Positions 44,897 through 54,023 of a stretch of DNA of 64,000 nt are shown piece by piece. Location: assembly GCA_000751595.1 (NCBI GenBank), contig CCMH01000045.1, positions 33,335 to 97,334 on the forward strand, given 5' to 3'. The stretch's first letter is position 1. Every line of letters starts with the position of its first letter. Both the position numbers and the translations under genes were made by a program. The notes below the pieces were generated by a model, which saw only the letters and a list, made by a program, of their open reading frames with translations, was not told the DNA's origin and did no database searches. Source of the stretch: Weeksella massiliensis (lineage in GTDB: Bacteria; Bacteroidota; Bacteroidia; Flavobacteriales; Weeksellaceae).

Positions 44897-45046
44897 ATGG
44901 CAAAAAAGACGGTAGCAACCCTACAAACAGGGTCTAAAAAAATGACCAAAGTAATCAAAATGGTAAAATCTCCAAAAACAGGAGCTTACATTTTTGTAGA
45001 AAAAGTAGTTACAGCTGATACTGCAGGTGATTTTTTCACTAAATAA
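44897..45046 (+). CDS. DUF4295 family small basic protein
   Basis: 49 residues, MAKKTVATLQTGSKKMTKVI at the start and DTAGDFFTK at the end. It is rich in Lys and Thr, with a predicted soluble compact fold. The family is described as small Bacteroidota proteins next to rpmB-rpmG; recognition is from memory. The conserved position in a ribosomal operon suggests a ribosome-linked role, which is inference. It is shorter than a typical ORF cut-off and easily missed. A terminator hairpin follows the stop, separating it from ftsY. Confidence 0.85.
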   Translation: MAKKTVATLQTGSKKMTKVIKMVKSPKTGAYIFVEKVVTADTAGDFFTK

Positions 45047-45078
45047 TCAGCACTGTATATATTTTAAAAGGTTTATAG

Positions 45079-45107
45079 AGCTGCCTCTTCGGGCGGCTTT
45101 TTTTTAT
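45079..45107 (+). terminator. Terminator after DUF4295
   Basis: AGCTGCC / GGCGGCT (one G-U pair) with a loop containing CTTCG, then eight T. It lies between the ribosomal genes and ftsY. Confidence 0.8.
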
Positions 45108-45149
45108 GCTTTAGTTTAGTTATCTTCGTAGCTTAAATAGCGTTTCTAC

Positions 45150-46112
45150 ATGAGCTGGTTCAAAAAAATACTCGGAAAAGAAAGTAAAGAAAAACTCGAT
45201 GAAGGGTTAGAAAAATCTAAACAATCTCTGTTTGATAAAATCTCGCGCACTGTCGTGGGAAAATCAAAAGTAGATGATGAGGTTTTAGATGATTTAGAAG
45301 AAGTATTAATTTCTTCGGATGTTGGCGTAGAAACAACAATCAAAATTATTCGCCGGATAGAAGAACGCGTCGCTCGTGATAAGTATGTTTCGACTTCTGA
45401 GCTGAATAAGATTCTACGAGAAGAAATAGCTGGCCTCTTAGCAGAAAACAACATAGACGATACAGACGGTTTCCAGATTCCGAAAAAAAATCATCCCTTC
45501 GTGATTATGGTTGTTGGGGTGAATGGAGTTGGTAAAACGACAACGATCGGGAAGTTGGCAGCACAATTCAAAGCACAAGGACTGAAGGTTGTTTTAGGAG
45601 CGGCTGATACGTTTCGTGCTGCAGCTGTTGATCAGTTGGTGATTTGGGCCGAAAGAGCAGACGTACCTATTGTGAAACAAGCTATGGGGTCTGATCCTGC
45701 TTCTGTTGCCTACGATACAGTACAATCTGCAGTTGCGCAAAATGCCGATGTGGTATTAATAGATACCGCAGGACGATTACACAACAAAATAAATCTAATG
45801 AATGAGCTGACCAAAATAAAACGCGTGATGCAAAAGGTAATTCCCGATGCACCACATGAAGTTTTGTTGGTGTTGGATGGCTCTACTGGTCAAAATGCGT
45901 TCGAGCAAGCCAAACAATTTACCCAAGCTACTGAAGTGACTTCTTTGGCCGTGACCAAATTAGACGGTACAGCGAAAGGGGGAGTAGTGATTGGGATTTC
46001 TGATCAATTTAGAATTCCTGTGAAATATATCGGAGTTGGAGAAGGTATTCATGACTTACAAGCCTTTAATAAAATGGAGTTTGTGGATTCGTTCTTCAAA
46101 CAGGTAAAATAA
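45150..46112 (+). CDS. ftsY: Signal recognition particle receptor FtsY
   Basis: 320 residues, with a short N-terminus lacking the long acidic A domain of E. coli FtsY. The NG domain has Walker A GVNGVGKT (123-130), ADTFRAAAVDQL, LIDTAGRLHNK and VTKLDGTAKGG. It docks SRP-ribosome complexes at the membrane. It is the gene after DUF4295, separated by a terminator. A weak -7 (TATCTTCG, 45121-45128) is present, so it can be transcribed on its own. A terminator hairpin follows. Confidence 0.97.
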   Translation: MSWFKKILGKESKEKLDEGLEKSKQSLFDKISRTVVGKSKVDDEVLDDLEEVLISSDVGVETTIKIIRRIEERVARDKYVSTSELNKILREEIAGLLAENNIDDTDGFQIPKKNHPFVIMVVGVNGVGKTTTIGKLAAQFKAQGLKVVLGAADTFRAAAVDQLVIWAERADVPIVKQAMGSDPASVAYDTVQSAVAQNADVVLIDTAGRLHNKINLMNELTKIKRVMQKVIPDAPHEVLLVLDGSTGQNAFEQAKQFTQATEVTSLAVTKLDGTAKGGVVIGISDQFRIPVKYIGVGEGIHDLQAFNKMEFVDSFFKQVK

Positions 46113-46138
46113 AATTTTAGAATTTTTATATAACAATT

Positions 46139-46164
46139 AAGCTTCCTTTATGGAGGCTTTTTTT
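46139..46164 (+). terminator. Terminator after ftsY
   Basis: AAGCTTCC / GGAGGCTT with a 5-base loop, followed by a T run. Confidence 0.75.
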
Positions 46165-46212
46165 GTGCGTATAGTATTCGTTTTTAAGTGTTTAGTATTT
46201 ATTGAGACTTGT

Positions 46213-46244
<32 letters not shown>

Positions 46245-46311
46245 GAAGTGATTAATAGGTTAGTGAGGAAATTATAGGTTGCAAACTATAATGATTTAAA
46301 TTTATATAATT

Positions 46312-47154
46312 ATGCTGAAAAAATATTCTATACTACTATTTGCATTATTTACTACATTGGTTTTTAGTCAACGCAACCAAGAGATACTTGTTGAATACGA
46401 ATATACCTTTGTGGAAGATTCGTTGAATCGAAATAATGTGAAATCGGAAACGATGCAACTTTATATTTTACCTGAGCAAACTGTTTTCATAGGTAAAAAT
46501 TTATACATTAGAGATTCTATTCATCATCACAGAACAAATAACAACTTTGTCTTGAATAATGCTGTGAATGGTGTGATAAAGGTAGATGCGATAAATCAAG
46601 GAATACCCAAAACAGACCTTAGGTACCGAATTATTCATACTAGAGGAAAAGATAACTATACGATACATACTACCTTGGGACCTACCAAATTTTCTTTCGA
46701 CGACCAAATGGAGCTTTTGGAATGGAAATTATCCAATGAACGCGAGGTTTTTTTGGGGTACAACATTCAAAAAGCAGAAGTACAAGCGTTGGGTAGAAAA
46801 TGGGAAGTTTGGTACACAGAAGACATTCCTTTGTCGTATGGACCTTACAAATTTCATGGTTTACCTGGTCTGATTGTCAAAGTACAAGACAGTGAGCATT
46901 TTTTTAGTTATGAGTTGAAAGGGCTGAAAAAGTTAAACTATCAACCTGAATTTCATATGTCAGAAAAAACGTATCCTATCAAGAAGAAAGATTACACAGA
47001 CTTTGTTGCGAAATATGAAGCAAATCCTTTGGAGTCGTTAAACTTTATAAAGTTTTCTGTACAGAATGAAAATGATTTTCTTCAAAGAAAATTGCGTGTG
47101 ATTGAAAAGAACAACAACTTTATAGAAAAGGATTTAAAATTAAGATTGAAATAA
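46312..47154 (+). CDS. GLPGLI family secreted protein
   Basis: 280 residues. A signal peptide (FALFTTLVFSQ) precedes a beta-rich domain of the GLPGLI family. The eponymous motif is GLPGLI at residues 183-188, inside PYKFHGLPGLIVKVQD. The motif and the Lys/Asp-rich tail are typical. Such proteins are predicted to be periplasmic or outer-membrane associated. It lies 69 bp before an outer-membrane receptor-like gene in the same orientation, a recurring pairing in Bacteroidota that probably forms one module. The function is unknown. Confidence 0.9.
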   Translation: MLKKYSILLFALFTTLVFSQRNQEILVEYEYTFVEDSLNRNNVKSETMQLYILPEQTVFIGKNLYIRDSIHHHRTNNNFVLNNAVNGVIKVDAINQGIPKTDLRYRIIHTRGKDNYTIHTTLGPTKFSFDDQMELLEWKLSNEREVFLGYNIQKAEVQALGRKWEVWYTEDIPLSYGPYKFHGLPGLIVKVQDSEHFFSYELKGLKKLNYQPEFHMSEKTYPIKKKDYTDFVAKYEANPLESLNFIKFSVQNENDFLQRKLRVIEKNNNFIEKDLKLRLK

Positions 47155-47223
47155 AATGAAACTATTTTGGGGTATAATTTCTATTCTTTAAATATATTAA
47201 CCATCGCATTATTTTAACATCTT

Positions 47224-49851
47224 TTGAAACTAAACTTATTCATCGTCTTACTTTTCATTGCCTCGCAACTCTTTGCTCAGCTTTCTGTATCAGGAAGCAT
47301 AAAAAACGAAGAGGGAAAACCCATTGCAGGCGCCAATGTGATCATATCGCCCATTGATCAAGATCTAACTCTTGCGTTTGCTATTACGGGTAAAGATGGC
47401 AAATACACCTTGTGGTTGGAGGAGTCGATACATGAATTGTACGAAGTAAAAGTAAGGGCATTCAATTATGCATTTGTGTCGGATTTAATAAACGAATCGT
47501 CAGAACATTTTGACTTTGTTTTGACCGAAAAACCCATCGAACTCCAAGAAGTGAAAATCAAGGCATCGCCCATTCGAAAACGGGGCGACACCATTGCGTA
47601 CGATGTTAGCAACTTCAAAGATATACAAGACCGCAGCATTGCCGATGTCATCAAAAAAATGCCTGGTATAGAAATCGAATCTTCAGGTCGAATCTTGTAT
47701 CAAGGTGAGCCTATCAACAAATATTACATCGAAGGCTTGGATTTGTTGGGCGGACGATACGCACTGGCTAACGAAAATATGAGTGCCGATGCAGTAGATA
47801 AGGTTCAAATCTTAGAGAATCATCAATCGGTGAAGATTTTAGATAGTTTGGTGTACAGTTCTAGAGCGGCGCTGAACATTAAGCTGAAAGATAAAGTGAC
47901 GTATTCGGGAAAGGCAGAAATTGGCGCAGGTTTTTCACCTACTTTGTATCAAGTCAATTTAACGCCGATGATGTTTACCAAAAATCAACAGGTTTTGGCA
48001 TCCATTCAATCCAACAATAGAGGTGAAAATCTTCAACGTCAAATCAATGTATTGTCGTTGGAGGATTTGCTGAATGATAATGAAAAATACGCCAACAACA
48101 GTTGGTTGTTGATTGCAGGAGTGCAAACCCCACATTTCGAATCCAAGCGATGGCTACATAATGCGGCAACCTTGGGTACTTGGAATCAATTGATTCGCAT
48201 AAAAAAAGATATTGAATTGCGAGTGAATGTTGATTATCTCAACGATTATCAACAACACCAAGGCGATACGCATATCGAGTATTTTTTACCAACAGGAAAT
48301 CTTGTGCTAAATGAACTGAAACGCAATAATTTTCAGCGCGAAACTCTGAAAACCAAATTCACTTTACAACAAAACACCCAGAAAAATTATTTCCAAAATA
48401 TTTTAGAGTTCAAAGGGGATTGGCACCGCGATCATGGATATTTGACTGCAAATACTGAATTTGTAGACCAATTGTTGTCAAAACCCAACAAAGAATTTTC
48501 GAATCAACTGAATTGGATTAAAACATTTGGCAAACAATTGGTTACCTTCAAATCGTTGATCGCTTACAAAGATTACCACGAACAATTGTCCATTAAGCCG
48601 GGTGTTTTCATCGATGTTGTCAACGATGAAGAGGCCTATGATTTAGCCACACAAAATTTGTTGTACAAACGGATGAAAACCAATCATTCGGCGGAATTTA
48701 CCAAACGTCTGACAAGAACATTGACTTGGCAATCTAAGCTTGGAATGGAGTACACTTGGTATGAATTGAAAAGTGATTTTTCTACCAATGAAACTTTCAA
48801 TAATTCAGAATTTACGAACAATAATCAATGGAAAGTTTTGCGTCCTAATTTTGAAAACAGCCTTGAATACAAAAAAGGGGATTTTCGTTCGCAATTGGTG
48901 TTGCCTTTACATTATTACAACCTCAGAAATCAGGATAATATAAACGATTTGGATACAGAATATGCCAAAGTATTTCTTCAACCTCGTTTGAATTTTAATT
49001 ACAATCTCAGCAATTATTGGAACCTCAACCTGAACAATGCTTACCTTGCGAATTTTGGAAATCCTCTGAATTTCCATCGTGGATATATTCTCTACAACTA
49101 CAATACTTTGCGTAAGAACTGGAGTGAATTGAATGAAACCGAAAGTTGGCGTAGCCATCTACGATTGAAGTACGAAAATCCCATACGCTCCCGTTTTTTT
49201 CATTTAATATACGCTTTCGATTGGAATCAAAACGATCTGATTTACCGTTATCTTTTTGATGAAAATGCATCGTCGATGGTTGAAGCTGTGGCAAAGAAAA
49301 ATTACAAAACGAACCACAATTTCAGTTCAAAGATTTCCCAATATTTTCCCCGATATAAAACAAGTTTCGAGTTGAATGCCGGGTACAGTAATGTGAAGAG
49401 CCAACATTTGTTGAATGAAGATTTGGTGGATGGTTTGCATCATTTTCTCACAATGGGCGCAGGTCTCAAATTTAGATATTTCTCAAGTTTTACCCTGACT
49501 TATGATTACAGTCGGTCGCAAAATAATCATCGTTTAACCAATCAAACTTCGAAGGTAGTTCAACAAAATCATCAAGCATCGGTGCATTATTTTCCGCATC
49601 CTCAGCATAATTTAACCCTACGAATGGATTATGTTCAAAACACTCGTCCCCATAAGTCTAACACGCTATTTGGTGATTTTACCTATCGCTATACAATGCA
49701 AAAAAGAAAAATTGATGTCGAGCTAAGTGTTTGCAATTTGTTCAATGAAAAGGTGTTCAATCAAACTCAATTCGATCAATATTACCAAATGCATTATCAG
49801 TATCAATTGCGCCCAACACAAGTGATGTTGACGACACGGTTCAATTTTTAG
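47224..49851 (+). CDS. Outer-membrane TonB-receptor-like protein with carboxypeptidase-regulatory domain
   Basis: 875 residues from a TTG start; the signal peptide FIVLLFIASQLFAQ begins directly after it and no ATG fits. It has a carboxypeptidase-regulatory-like beta-sandwich (SGSIKNEEGKPIAGANVII, residues about 22-110) and then a plug-like part (ADVIKKMPGIEIESSGRI, INKYYIEGLDLLGGRYA). The rest is a long barrel with alternating aromatic strands ending in the C-terminal MLTTRFNF, a classic outer-membrane terminal Phe. I see no clear TonB box. It is probably a specialised receptor partner of the GLPGLI protein. Confidence 0.88.
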   Translation: MKLNLFIVLLFIASQLFAQLSVSGSIKNEEGKPIAGANVIISPIDQDLTLAFAITGKDGKYTLWLEESIHELYEVKVRAFNYAFVSDLINESSEHFDFVLTEKPIELQEVKIKASPIRKRGDTIAYDVSNFKDIQDRSIADVIKKMPGIEIESSGRILYQGEPINKYYIEGLDLLGGRYALANENMSADAVDKVQILENHQSVKILDSLVYSSRAALNIKLKDKVTYSGKAEIGAGFSPTLYQVNLTPMMFTKNQQVLASIQSNNRGENLQRQINVLSLEDLLNDNEKYANNSWLLIAGVQTPHFESKRWLHNAATLGTWNQLIRIKKDIELRVNVDYLNDYQQHQGDTHIEYFLPTGNLVLNELKRNNFQRETLKTKFTLQQNTQKNYFQNILEFKGDWHRDHGYLTANTEFVDQLLSKPNKEFSNQLNWIKTFGKQLVTFKSLIAYKDYHEQLSIKPGVFIDVVNDEEAYDLATQNLLYKRMKTNHSAEFTKRLTRTLTWQSKLGMEYTWYELKSDFSTNETFNNSEFTNNNQWKVLRPNFENSLEYKKGDFRSQLVLPLHYYNLRNQDNINDLDTEYAKVFLQPRLNFNYNLSNYWNLNLNNAYLANFGNPLNFHRGYILYNYNTLRKNWSELNETESWRSHLRLKYENPIRSRFFHLIYAFDWNQNDLIYRYLFDENASSMVEAVAKKNYKTNHNFSSKISQYFPRYKTSFELNAGYSNVKSQHLLNEDLVDGLHHFLTMGAGLKFRYFSSFTLTYDYSRSQNNHRLTNQTSKVVQQNHQASVHYFPHPQHNLTLRMDYVQNTRPHKSNTLFGDFTYRYTMQKRKIDVELSVCNLFNEKVFNQTQFDQYYQMHYQYQLRPTQVMLTTRFNF

Positions 49852-49980
49852 AGTTTTTTTTATCTCCTACCGCAACGCGGCAGATGAACAAGCTTCGATT
49901 TGCGCTATGAGTTTTTCTTTCTCATATCGATGTGTTTCTTCTTACAGAGGAAGAATGTTTGATGAAAATTAGTCAAAAAA

Positions 49981-50012
49981 AAATAAGCTATTCGTTAGAT
50001 CATAGCTTATTT
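49981..50012. terminator. Bidirectional hairpin between the receptor-like gene and acyl-CoA reductase
   Basis: AAATAAGCTAT / ATAGCTTATTT with a 10-base loop, between the two convergent genes. Confidence 0.75.
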
Positions 50013-50030
50013 ATATTGGTTGGAAATTAT

Positions 50031-51089
50031 TTAAATCTGACTCAAAAATGCCAAAGTATCAATACCATCGGCATAATCGGTTAGGGTAGGATGTTGCGTT
50101 TGTCCAAAATCAACACGATTATCCAAGTTTAATTTACTTACCACACATTGGATTTCTTCTTCGTGATTTTTTAGCGTCGTTTTCACATCTTCTAAATCAT
50201 CGTACAATTCATAATGCAAAACCGCAATCGGACTGTGAAGAGCTTCATCTTCTTTGATCAAAACAAAATTATTATCGTAGAATTTATCTTTGCTCAATAA
50301 ATAAATCGCACGGTTATAATCGTAATTATTTGCATATTTAGTTTGTTGTACAATGTTTTCGCCCCAAGGAAAAATAGCTTCTATCAATTCCTGAATTTGA
50401 GTTTCTTTTTGGGTATAAATTTTTGTAACATTCCGACAACCTAAACCAAAGTATCTAAAAAAATCTTCGCCTAAACGCATCAAATCTTCTTTGCTTTCAC
50501 TTCCATCAAGCACAGCAACCGACGTTCTGTTTTTTCGGATAATATGCGGAACCTGAGAAAAATAATGCTCAAAATAGCGCGCCGTATTGTTGCTTCCGGT
50601 TGCAATCACCGCATCGAAATTTTCTAAACGTTCAACTTTCTGGATTCGATCTTTAAATTCTTCATCAATCGATTGTAAATAGTGAATCACCAAATCGAGC
50701 AATTTTTCGTCTTTAGAAGAAGGCTTCACCAAAGCGCGATGACCAAAAAGTACAACCGCTAAAAGATCGTGAAATCCGACCAAAGGTAAATTCCCGGCCA
50801 TGATGATGCCGACATTTTTGGGCGTATCGGGTAAAGAATAGTTTGCAACCCAATCGGATAAGTTATTTTCTGTCAAAGCATCAGCCCAGTTTTCTAAGGC
50901 GAAACGTATATTTTCTTGTGTAAACCAATTGTTGTGTGCTTCTGCATTTCTGCAAGCTAAATTTGCATCGTCTTTCCAATATAAAAATTTATGCAACAGT
51001 TGTTCGTTTTCGGGTTGTTTCTCTCGAGCAAGGAAATTAAAAAACTGACCTAACTCATCGAAAGCCGAAATCCTTTGGTTTAATGTCAT
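50031..51089 (-). CDS. Acyl-CoA reductase (LuxC-like)
   Basis: 352 residues. It has the LuxC-type pattern with a Gly-rich cofactor region (NVGIIMAGNLPLVGFHDL), LVKPSSKDEKLL, and VIATGSNNTARYFEHYFS. A catalytic Cys is plausible in GLGCRNVTKIY. The family reduces acyl-CoA or acyl groups to aldehydes with NADPH. It is divergent from a 2[4Fe-4S] ferredoxin gene. In Bacteroidota this reductase often neighbours ferredoxin and serine-biosynthesis genes, so its physiological substrate may not be a fatty acyl group. An internal GGTAGGAT core lies at 50085-50092. Confidence 0.9.
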   Translation of the reverse strand: MTLNQRISAFDELGQFFNFLAREKQPENEQLLHKFLYWKDDANLACRNAEAHNNWFTQENIRFALENWADALTENNLSDWVANYSLPDTPKNVGIIMAGNLPLVGFHDLLAVVLFGHRALVKPSSKDEKLLDLVIHYLQSIDEEFKDRIQKVERLENFDAVIATGSNNTARYFEHYFSQVPHIIRKNRTSVAVLDGSESKEDLMRLGEDFFRYFGLGCRNVTKIYTQKETQIQELIEAIFPWGENIVQQTKYANNYDYNRAIYLLSKDKFYDNNFVLIKEDEALHSPIAVLHYELYDDLEDVKTTLKNHEEEIQCVVSKLNLDNRVDFGQTQHPTLTDYADGIDTLAFLSQI

Positions 51090-51107
51090 AATTTATAAAA
51101 TTAGTAG

Positions 51108-51115
51108 TAATTTTG
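51108..51115 (+). promoter_or_regulatory. -7 promoter box of the ferredoxin gene
   Basis: TAATTTTG, an exact TAnnTTTG match, 33 bp before the ATG. It lies in the short divergent gap with the acyl-CoA reductase. Confidence 0.5.
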
Positions 51116-51148
51116 TAATTGCAAATTTAAGAATTAAATACAGAACAG

Positions 51149-51499
51149 ATGGCTATTATTATTACCGATGAATGTATCAATTGTGGAGCTTGTGAACCAG
51201 AATGTCCGAACAATGCGATTTATGAAGCCGCAGTAGATTGGAAGTATTCTGACGGGACAAGTCTTTCAGGTACCATTGTTAATGTGGATGGAATTACGTT
51301 TGATGCTGATGCTGTTCAAGAGCCTGTGAGCGACGAAGTATATTACATCGTTCCCGATAAATGTACCGAGTGCAAAGGTTTCCACGAAGAGCCTCAATGC
51401 GCCGCTGTTTGTCCGGTCGATTGTTGTATCCCAGATGACGCGCATGTTGAGAGTGAAGAGCGCTTATTAGAAAAACAAGCTTTTATGCACAACGGATAA
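51149..51499 (+). CDS. 2[4Fe-4S] ferredoxin
   Basis: 116 residues. The N-terminal cluster motif is [18 protein letters not shown] and the second is [19 protein letters not shown], with a CCIPDD extension after it. The cysteine spacing is that of a bacterial 2[4Fe-4S] ferredoxin of the longer Alvin type, with an inserted loop between the second and third Cys of cluster two. It carries electrons for a low-potential reductase; the partner may be the divergent acyl-CoA reductase, which is inference. Confidence 0.95.
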   Translation: MAIIITDECINCGACEPECPNNAIYEAAVDWKYSDGTSLSGTIVNVDGITFDADAVQEPVSDEVYYIVPDKCTECKGFHEEPQCAAVCPVDCCIPDDAHVESEERLLEKQAFMHNG

Positions 51500-51519
51500 T
51501 CGTCTTACATACAAAAACA

Positions 51520-51553
51520 AAAACCTCGTTTTCTTAGAGAACGAGGTTTTTTA
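51520..51553. terminator. Bidirectional terminator between ferredoxin and gldG
   Basis: AAAACCTCGTTTTCT / AGAGAACGAGGTTTT, a long stem with one G-U pair and a T-rich tail. Confidence 0.85.
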
Positions 51554-51573
51554 TTACAGATATTTTTAGATAA

Positions 51574-51608
51574 TTTCGGTAAGATGAAAAAAGTTTTCGG
51601 TAGGATGT
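51574..51608 (+). repeat. Two adjacent copies of the dispersed GGTAGGAT motif
   Basis: TTTCGGTAAGATGA (51574-51587, one base off) and TTTCGGTAGGATGT (51595-51608) in direct repeat 21 bp apart. They end directly at the stop codon of gldG (51610). The gap of just over 100 bp to ferredoxin holds this pair plus the terminator. Confidence 0.75.
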
Positions 51609-51609
51609 A

Positions 51610-53277
51610 TTACTTGCGAGTATATTTTCTTTTTCGATACCAAGTAGCAAAACCTCCAACCAAAAGAATAATTAAGGTCGGAATCAAAAGGTTTTTCATT
51701 TGCCAACTTTTCTTTTCCATAACAACTTTCGATTCGCTTAATTTCGGGGTCTGAAGTTGTCGATTTCTCAACGCCAAGAAGTCTTCATTTCCCAATAAAT
51801 AATCCATCGTATTCATCAAGAATGTTTGGTTCGCATAAGTTTTGGGTTGCATATTCGGGTTATCCGGACGCATCGAATATTTATCCTCTCCTAAACGCAT
51901 CGGCACTCCACGCCATAGATTATTCTTCAAAACATCACCATCAGAAATAACCACCATTTTTCCGTTTTGGGTAGCACCTTTGAAATTCGGAAACTCTTTA
52001 CGCTCGTAGCGCATCGCATACGCAGAAGAAAAATCTCCTTCTACCAAAACCGCCATCGGAATTCTACCCATTCTATATTCTTCAGGATTTTCGATATTGA
52101 CTTCATCCAACTGAATAAAGTTGAGTGCAGGTTTTAGAGTCGTCTGCGCCGAACTTGCTAAAAGTACAGTTGGTTTGATGGTTTTATTAGTAATAATCTC
52201 GATCGGATTCGCAAACTGAAACAAGACCGGATCAATCGATTGGGTTATCGGATTATCTTCTGCCTTGGTCCCAAGCTCGAAATATGGCCACGGATAATAG
52301 TTGTAACTCGTATTTCCAGCGGTTTCTCCATCGGCAAGCACAATTGGCGAACCATTGAGATCCTTGATAATCATCGGATGTATGCGCACACCATAATTGA
52401 AAAGAAAATCATTGAGATGTAAATCCCGTGGGAAAGCCACAATTTTTCCACTTCGGAAAATAGAATCCATTTCGGCATCGACCGTTTCCACCGCCCAAAG
52501 CGTTTTCCCACCGTGCATTATATATTGATCGAGCACCAATTTATCCATCTCGGTAAATGGCAACGTAGGTTTTGCAATCACCAACGCATCGAATTTTCGA
52601 AGACTGTCGAGATCGCTCGCTTGCAAAGTCATACTTTTATTGATGATCGGATTCAGGTACACCCCTACATCATATTTATCGGCTAAAGCGCGTCCAAAAC
52701 CATCGATTTTGTTTTCGGGTAATTCGTCGTGATGAACAATTAATCCTACTTTTTTTCTGTTTTTGGTTGTGATTTGTTGGATTTTATCAGCAAAAAGATA
52801 TTCTAATTTTTCGGAAGATGCTTGCGGTAAATTTTCAAAAGTTATCGAAGGATCATTGATCAAGACTTCCATCCAGCGTGTTTTTCCTTGGTATGAAATT
52901 TTCGCATAAGGATAAACATTTAGGATGCCTTTGTCCGTTTTGATAGGAGCTGGAGAAAGATGAGCTTCTTCTTTTTCGGCATCAGAAATATCAATCGGAT
53001 CGAGGAAAGTATAGGTTAGATTTTTGTTGCGTTCTTGTAATTCATCCAACAAAAACTGAATATCGTTGCGTAAATTTCTATAATCTCCGGTGAGTTCTCC
53101 GCCAAGTAAAATATCGATATGCAAAGGATGATCTAGATTTTGCATCAGACTTTCTGAAGTTTCGCTCAACGTATATCGCTTGTCTTGCGTAAGATCATAC
53201 CGTTGAAAAACAAAGAGTCCGATTATCCAGACCAAAAGTAAACCGATAATGTAGAGAAGTGAACGATATTTTTTCAT
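51610..53277 (-). CDS. gldG: Gliding motility-associated ABC transporter substrate-binding protein GldG
   Basis: 555 residues. An N-terminal membrane helix (LLYIIGLLLVWIIGLFVFQRYDLT) precedes a large extracytoplasmic domain with TQDKRYTLSETSESL, and a C-terminal helix (LLIPTLIILLVGGFATWY) ends the protein. It is the standard GldG layout. GldF and GldG form the membrane part of an ABC system needed for gliding and linked to T9SS. Its start is within the gldF stop (overlap). The ATPase GldA is not in this window. Confidence 0.95.
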   Translation of the reverse strand: MKKYRSLLYIIGLLLVWIIGLFVFQRYDLTQDKRYTLSETSESLMQNLDHPLHIDILLGGELTGDYRNLRNDIQFLLDELQERNKNLTYTFLDPIDISDAEKEEAHLSPAPIKTDKGILNVYPYAKISYQGKTRWMEVLINDPSITFENLPQASSEKLEYLFADKIQQITTKNRKKVGLIVHHDELPENKIDGFGRALADKYDVGVYLNPIINKSMTLQASDLDSLRKFDALVIAKPTLPFTEMDKLVLDQYIMHGGKTLWAVETVDAEMDSIFRSGKIVAFPRDLHLNDFLFNYGVRIHPMIIKDLNGSPIVLADGETAGNTSYNYYPWPYFELGTKAEDNPITQSIDPVLFQFANPIEIITNKTIKPTVLLASSAQTTLKPALNFIQLDEVNIENPEEYRMGRIPMAVLVEGDFSSAYAMRYERKEFPNFKGATQNGKMVVISDGDVLKNNLWRGVPMRLGEDKYSMRPDNPNMQPKTYANQTFLMNTMDYLLGNEDFLALRNRQLQTPKLSESKVVMEKKSWQMKNLLIPTLIILLVGGFATWYRKRKYTRK

Positions 53278-54014
53278 TATGATTTTCTTTTTTTGAGTTC
53301 AATGATTTGTACAGTAGCCAATAAGAAAAAAGCAGAAAGTACAATAAAATACAACAACGATCGTGTATCGATAACGCCTTTCAGGAAAGGGGTAAAGTGC
53401 GTTTGAGCGCTCATATTTTGTACATAGTAATCGATGTTTCCTAATAAGTTATAAGACGCCAAACCTTGAAATCCGAAATAGAGAATAAAGTTTATAAACA
53501 CAGCTAACACAAAGGCAATGACTTGATTATTGCTCAGAGAAGAGGTAAGAAGGCCGACGCTAGCGAAAAGTGTTCCAATCAAAAACAAACCGAGATAAGC
53601 CGAAAAAAGAATTCCGTAATCGATGCTTTGTTCCGGGATGACCAATTGTTGAAGACTATAAACATAGACAAGACTCAAAACCAATAAAAACACAAGAACC
53701 GAAAGAACGGCGAAAAATTTTCCGAGTACGATTTGTCGTGTTTTGAGTGGTTGTGTAAACAGCCATAAAAGAGTTCCGTTGCTTTGTTCTTCTGCAATAA
53801 GCTTCATGGTTAGTGCTGGGATAAGCAAGAGAAAAACCCAAGGTGCAATAAAAAAGAAAGGATTGAGGGAGGCTAATCCGCTTTGGAAAATATTGTATTC
53901 TTGATCGAAGAACCAAAGAAATAAACTGCAAATTAGCGTAAAAACAAGTGCCGCAACATAGGCTGTATAACCTAAGAAAAAATGGGCAATTTCTTTTTTA
54001 TAAATGGTGAACAT
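53277..54014 (-). CDS. gldF: Gliding motility-associated ABC transporter permease GldF
   Basis: 245 residues with about six helices, the ABC-2 type permease pattern (GYTAYVAALVFTLICSLFLW, then EEQSNGTLLWLFTQPLKTRQIVLGKF and the C-terminal LLYFIVLSAFFLLATVQI). It pairs with gldG. It begins 9 bp after hemJ, and its stop overlaps the gldG ATG, so hemJ-gldF-gldG are cotranslated. Confidence 0.95.
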   Translation of the reverse strand: MFTIYKKEIAHFFLGYTAYVAALVFTLICSLFLWFFDQEYNIFQSGLASLNPFFFIAPWVFLLLIPALTMKLIAEEQSNGTLLWLFTQPLKTRQIVLGKFFAVLSVLVFLLVLSLVYVYSLQQLVIPEQSIDYGILFSAYLGLFLIGTLFASVGLLTSSLSNNQVIAFVLAVFINFILYFGFQGLASYNLLGNIDYYVQNMSAQTHFTPFLKGVIDTRSLLYFIVLSAFFLLATVQIIELKKRKS

Positions 54015-54023
54015 AGATAAACT

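Noticed and set aside
49852..49980. Possible small RNA in the gap after the receptor-like gene
   Set aside because: Only a variant motif (CTCCTACCG) and the hairpin at 49981-50012 are visible; no promoter or conserved structure supports an RNA gene.
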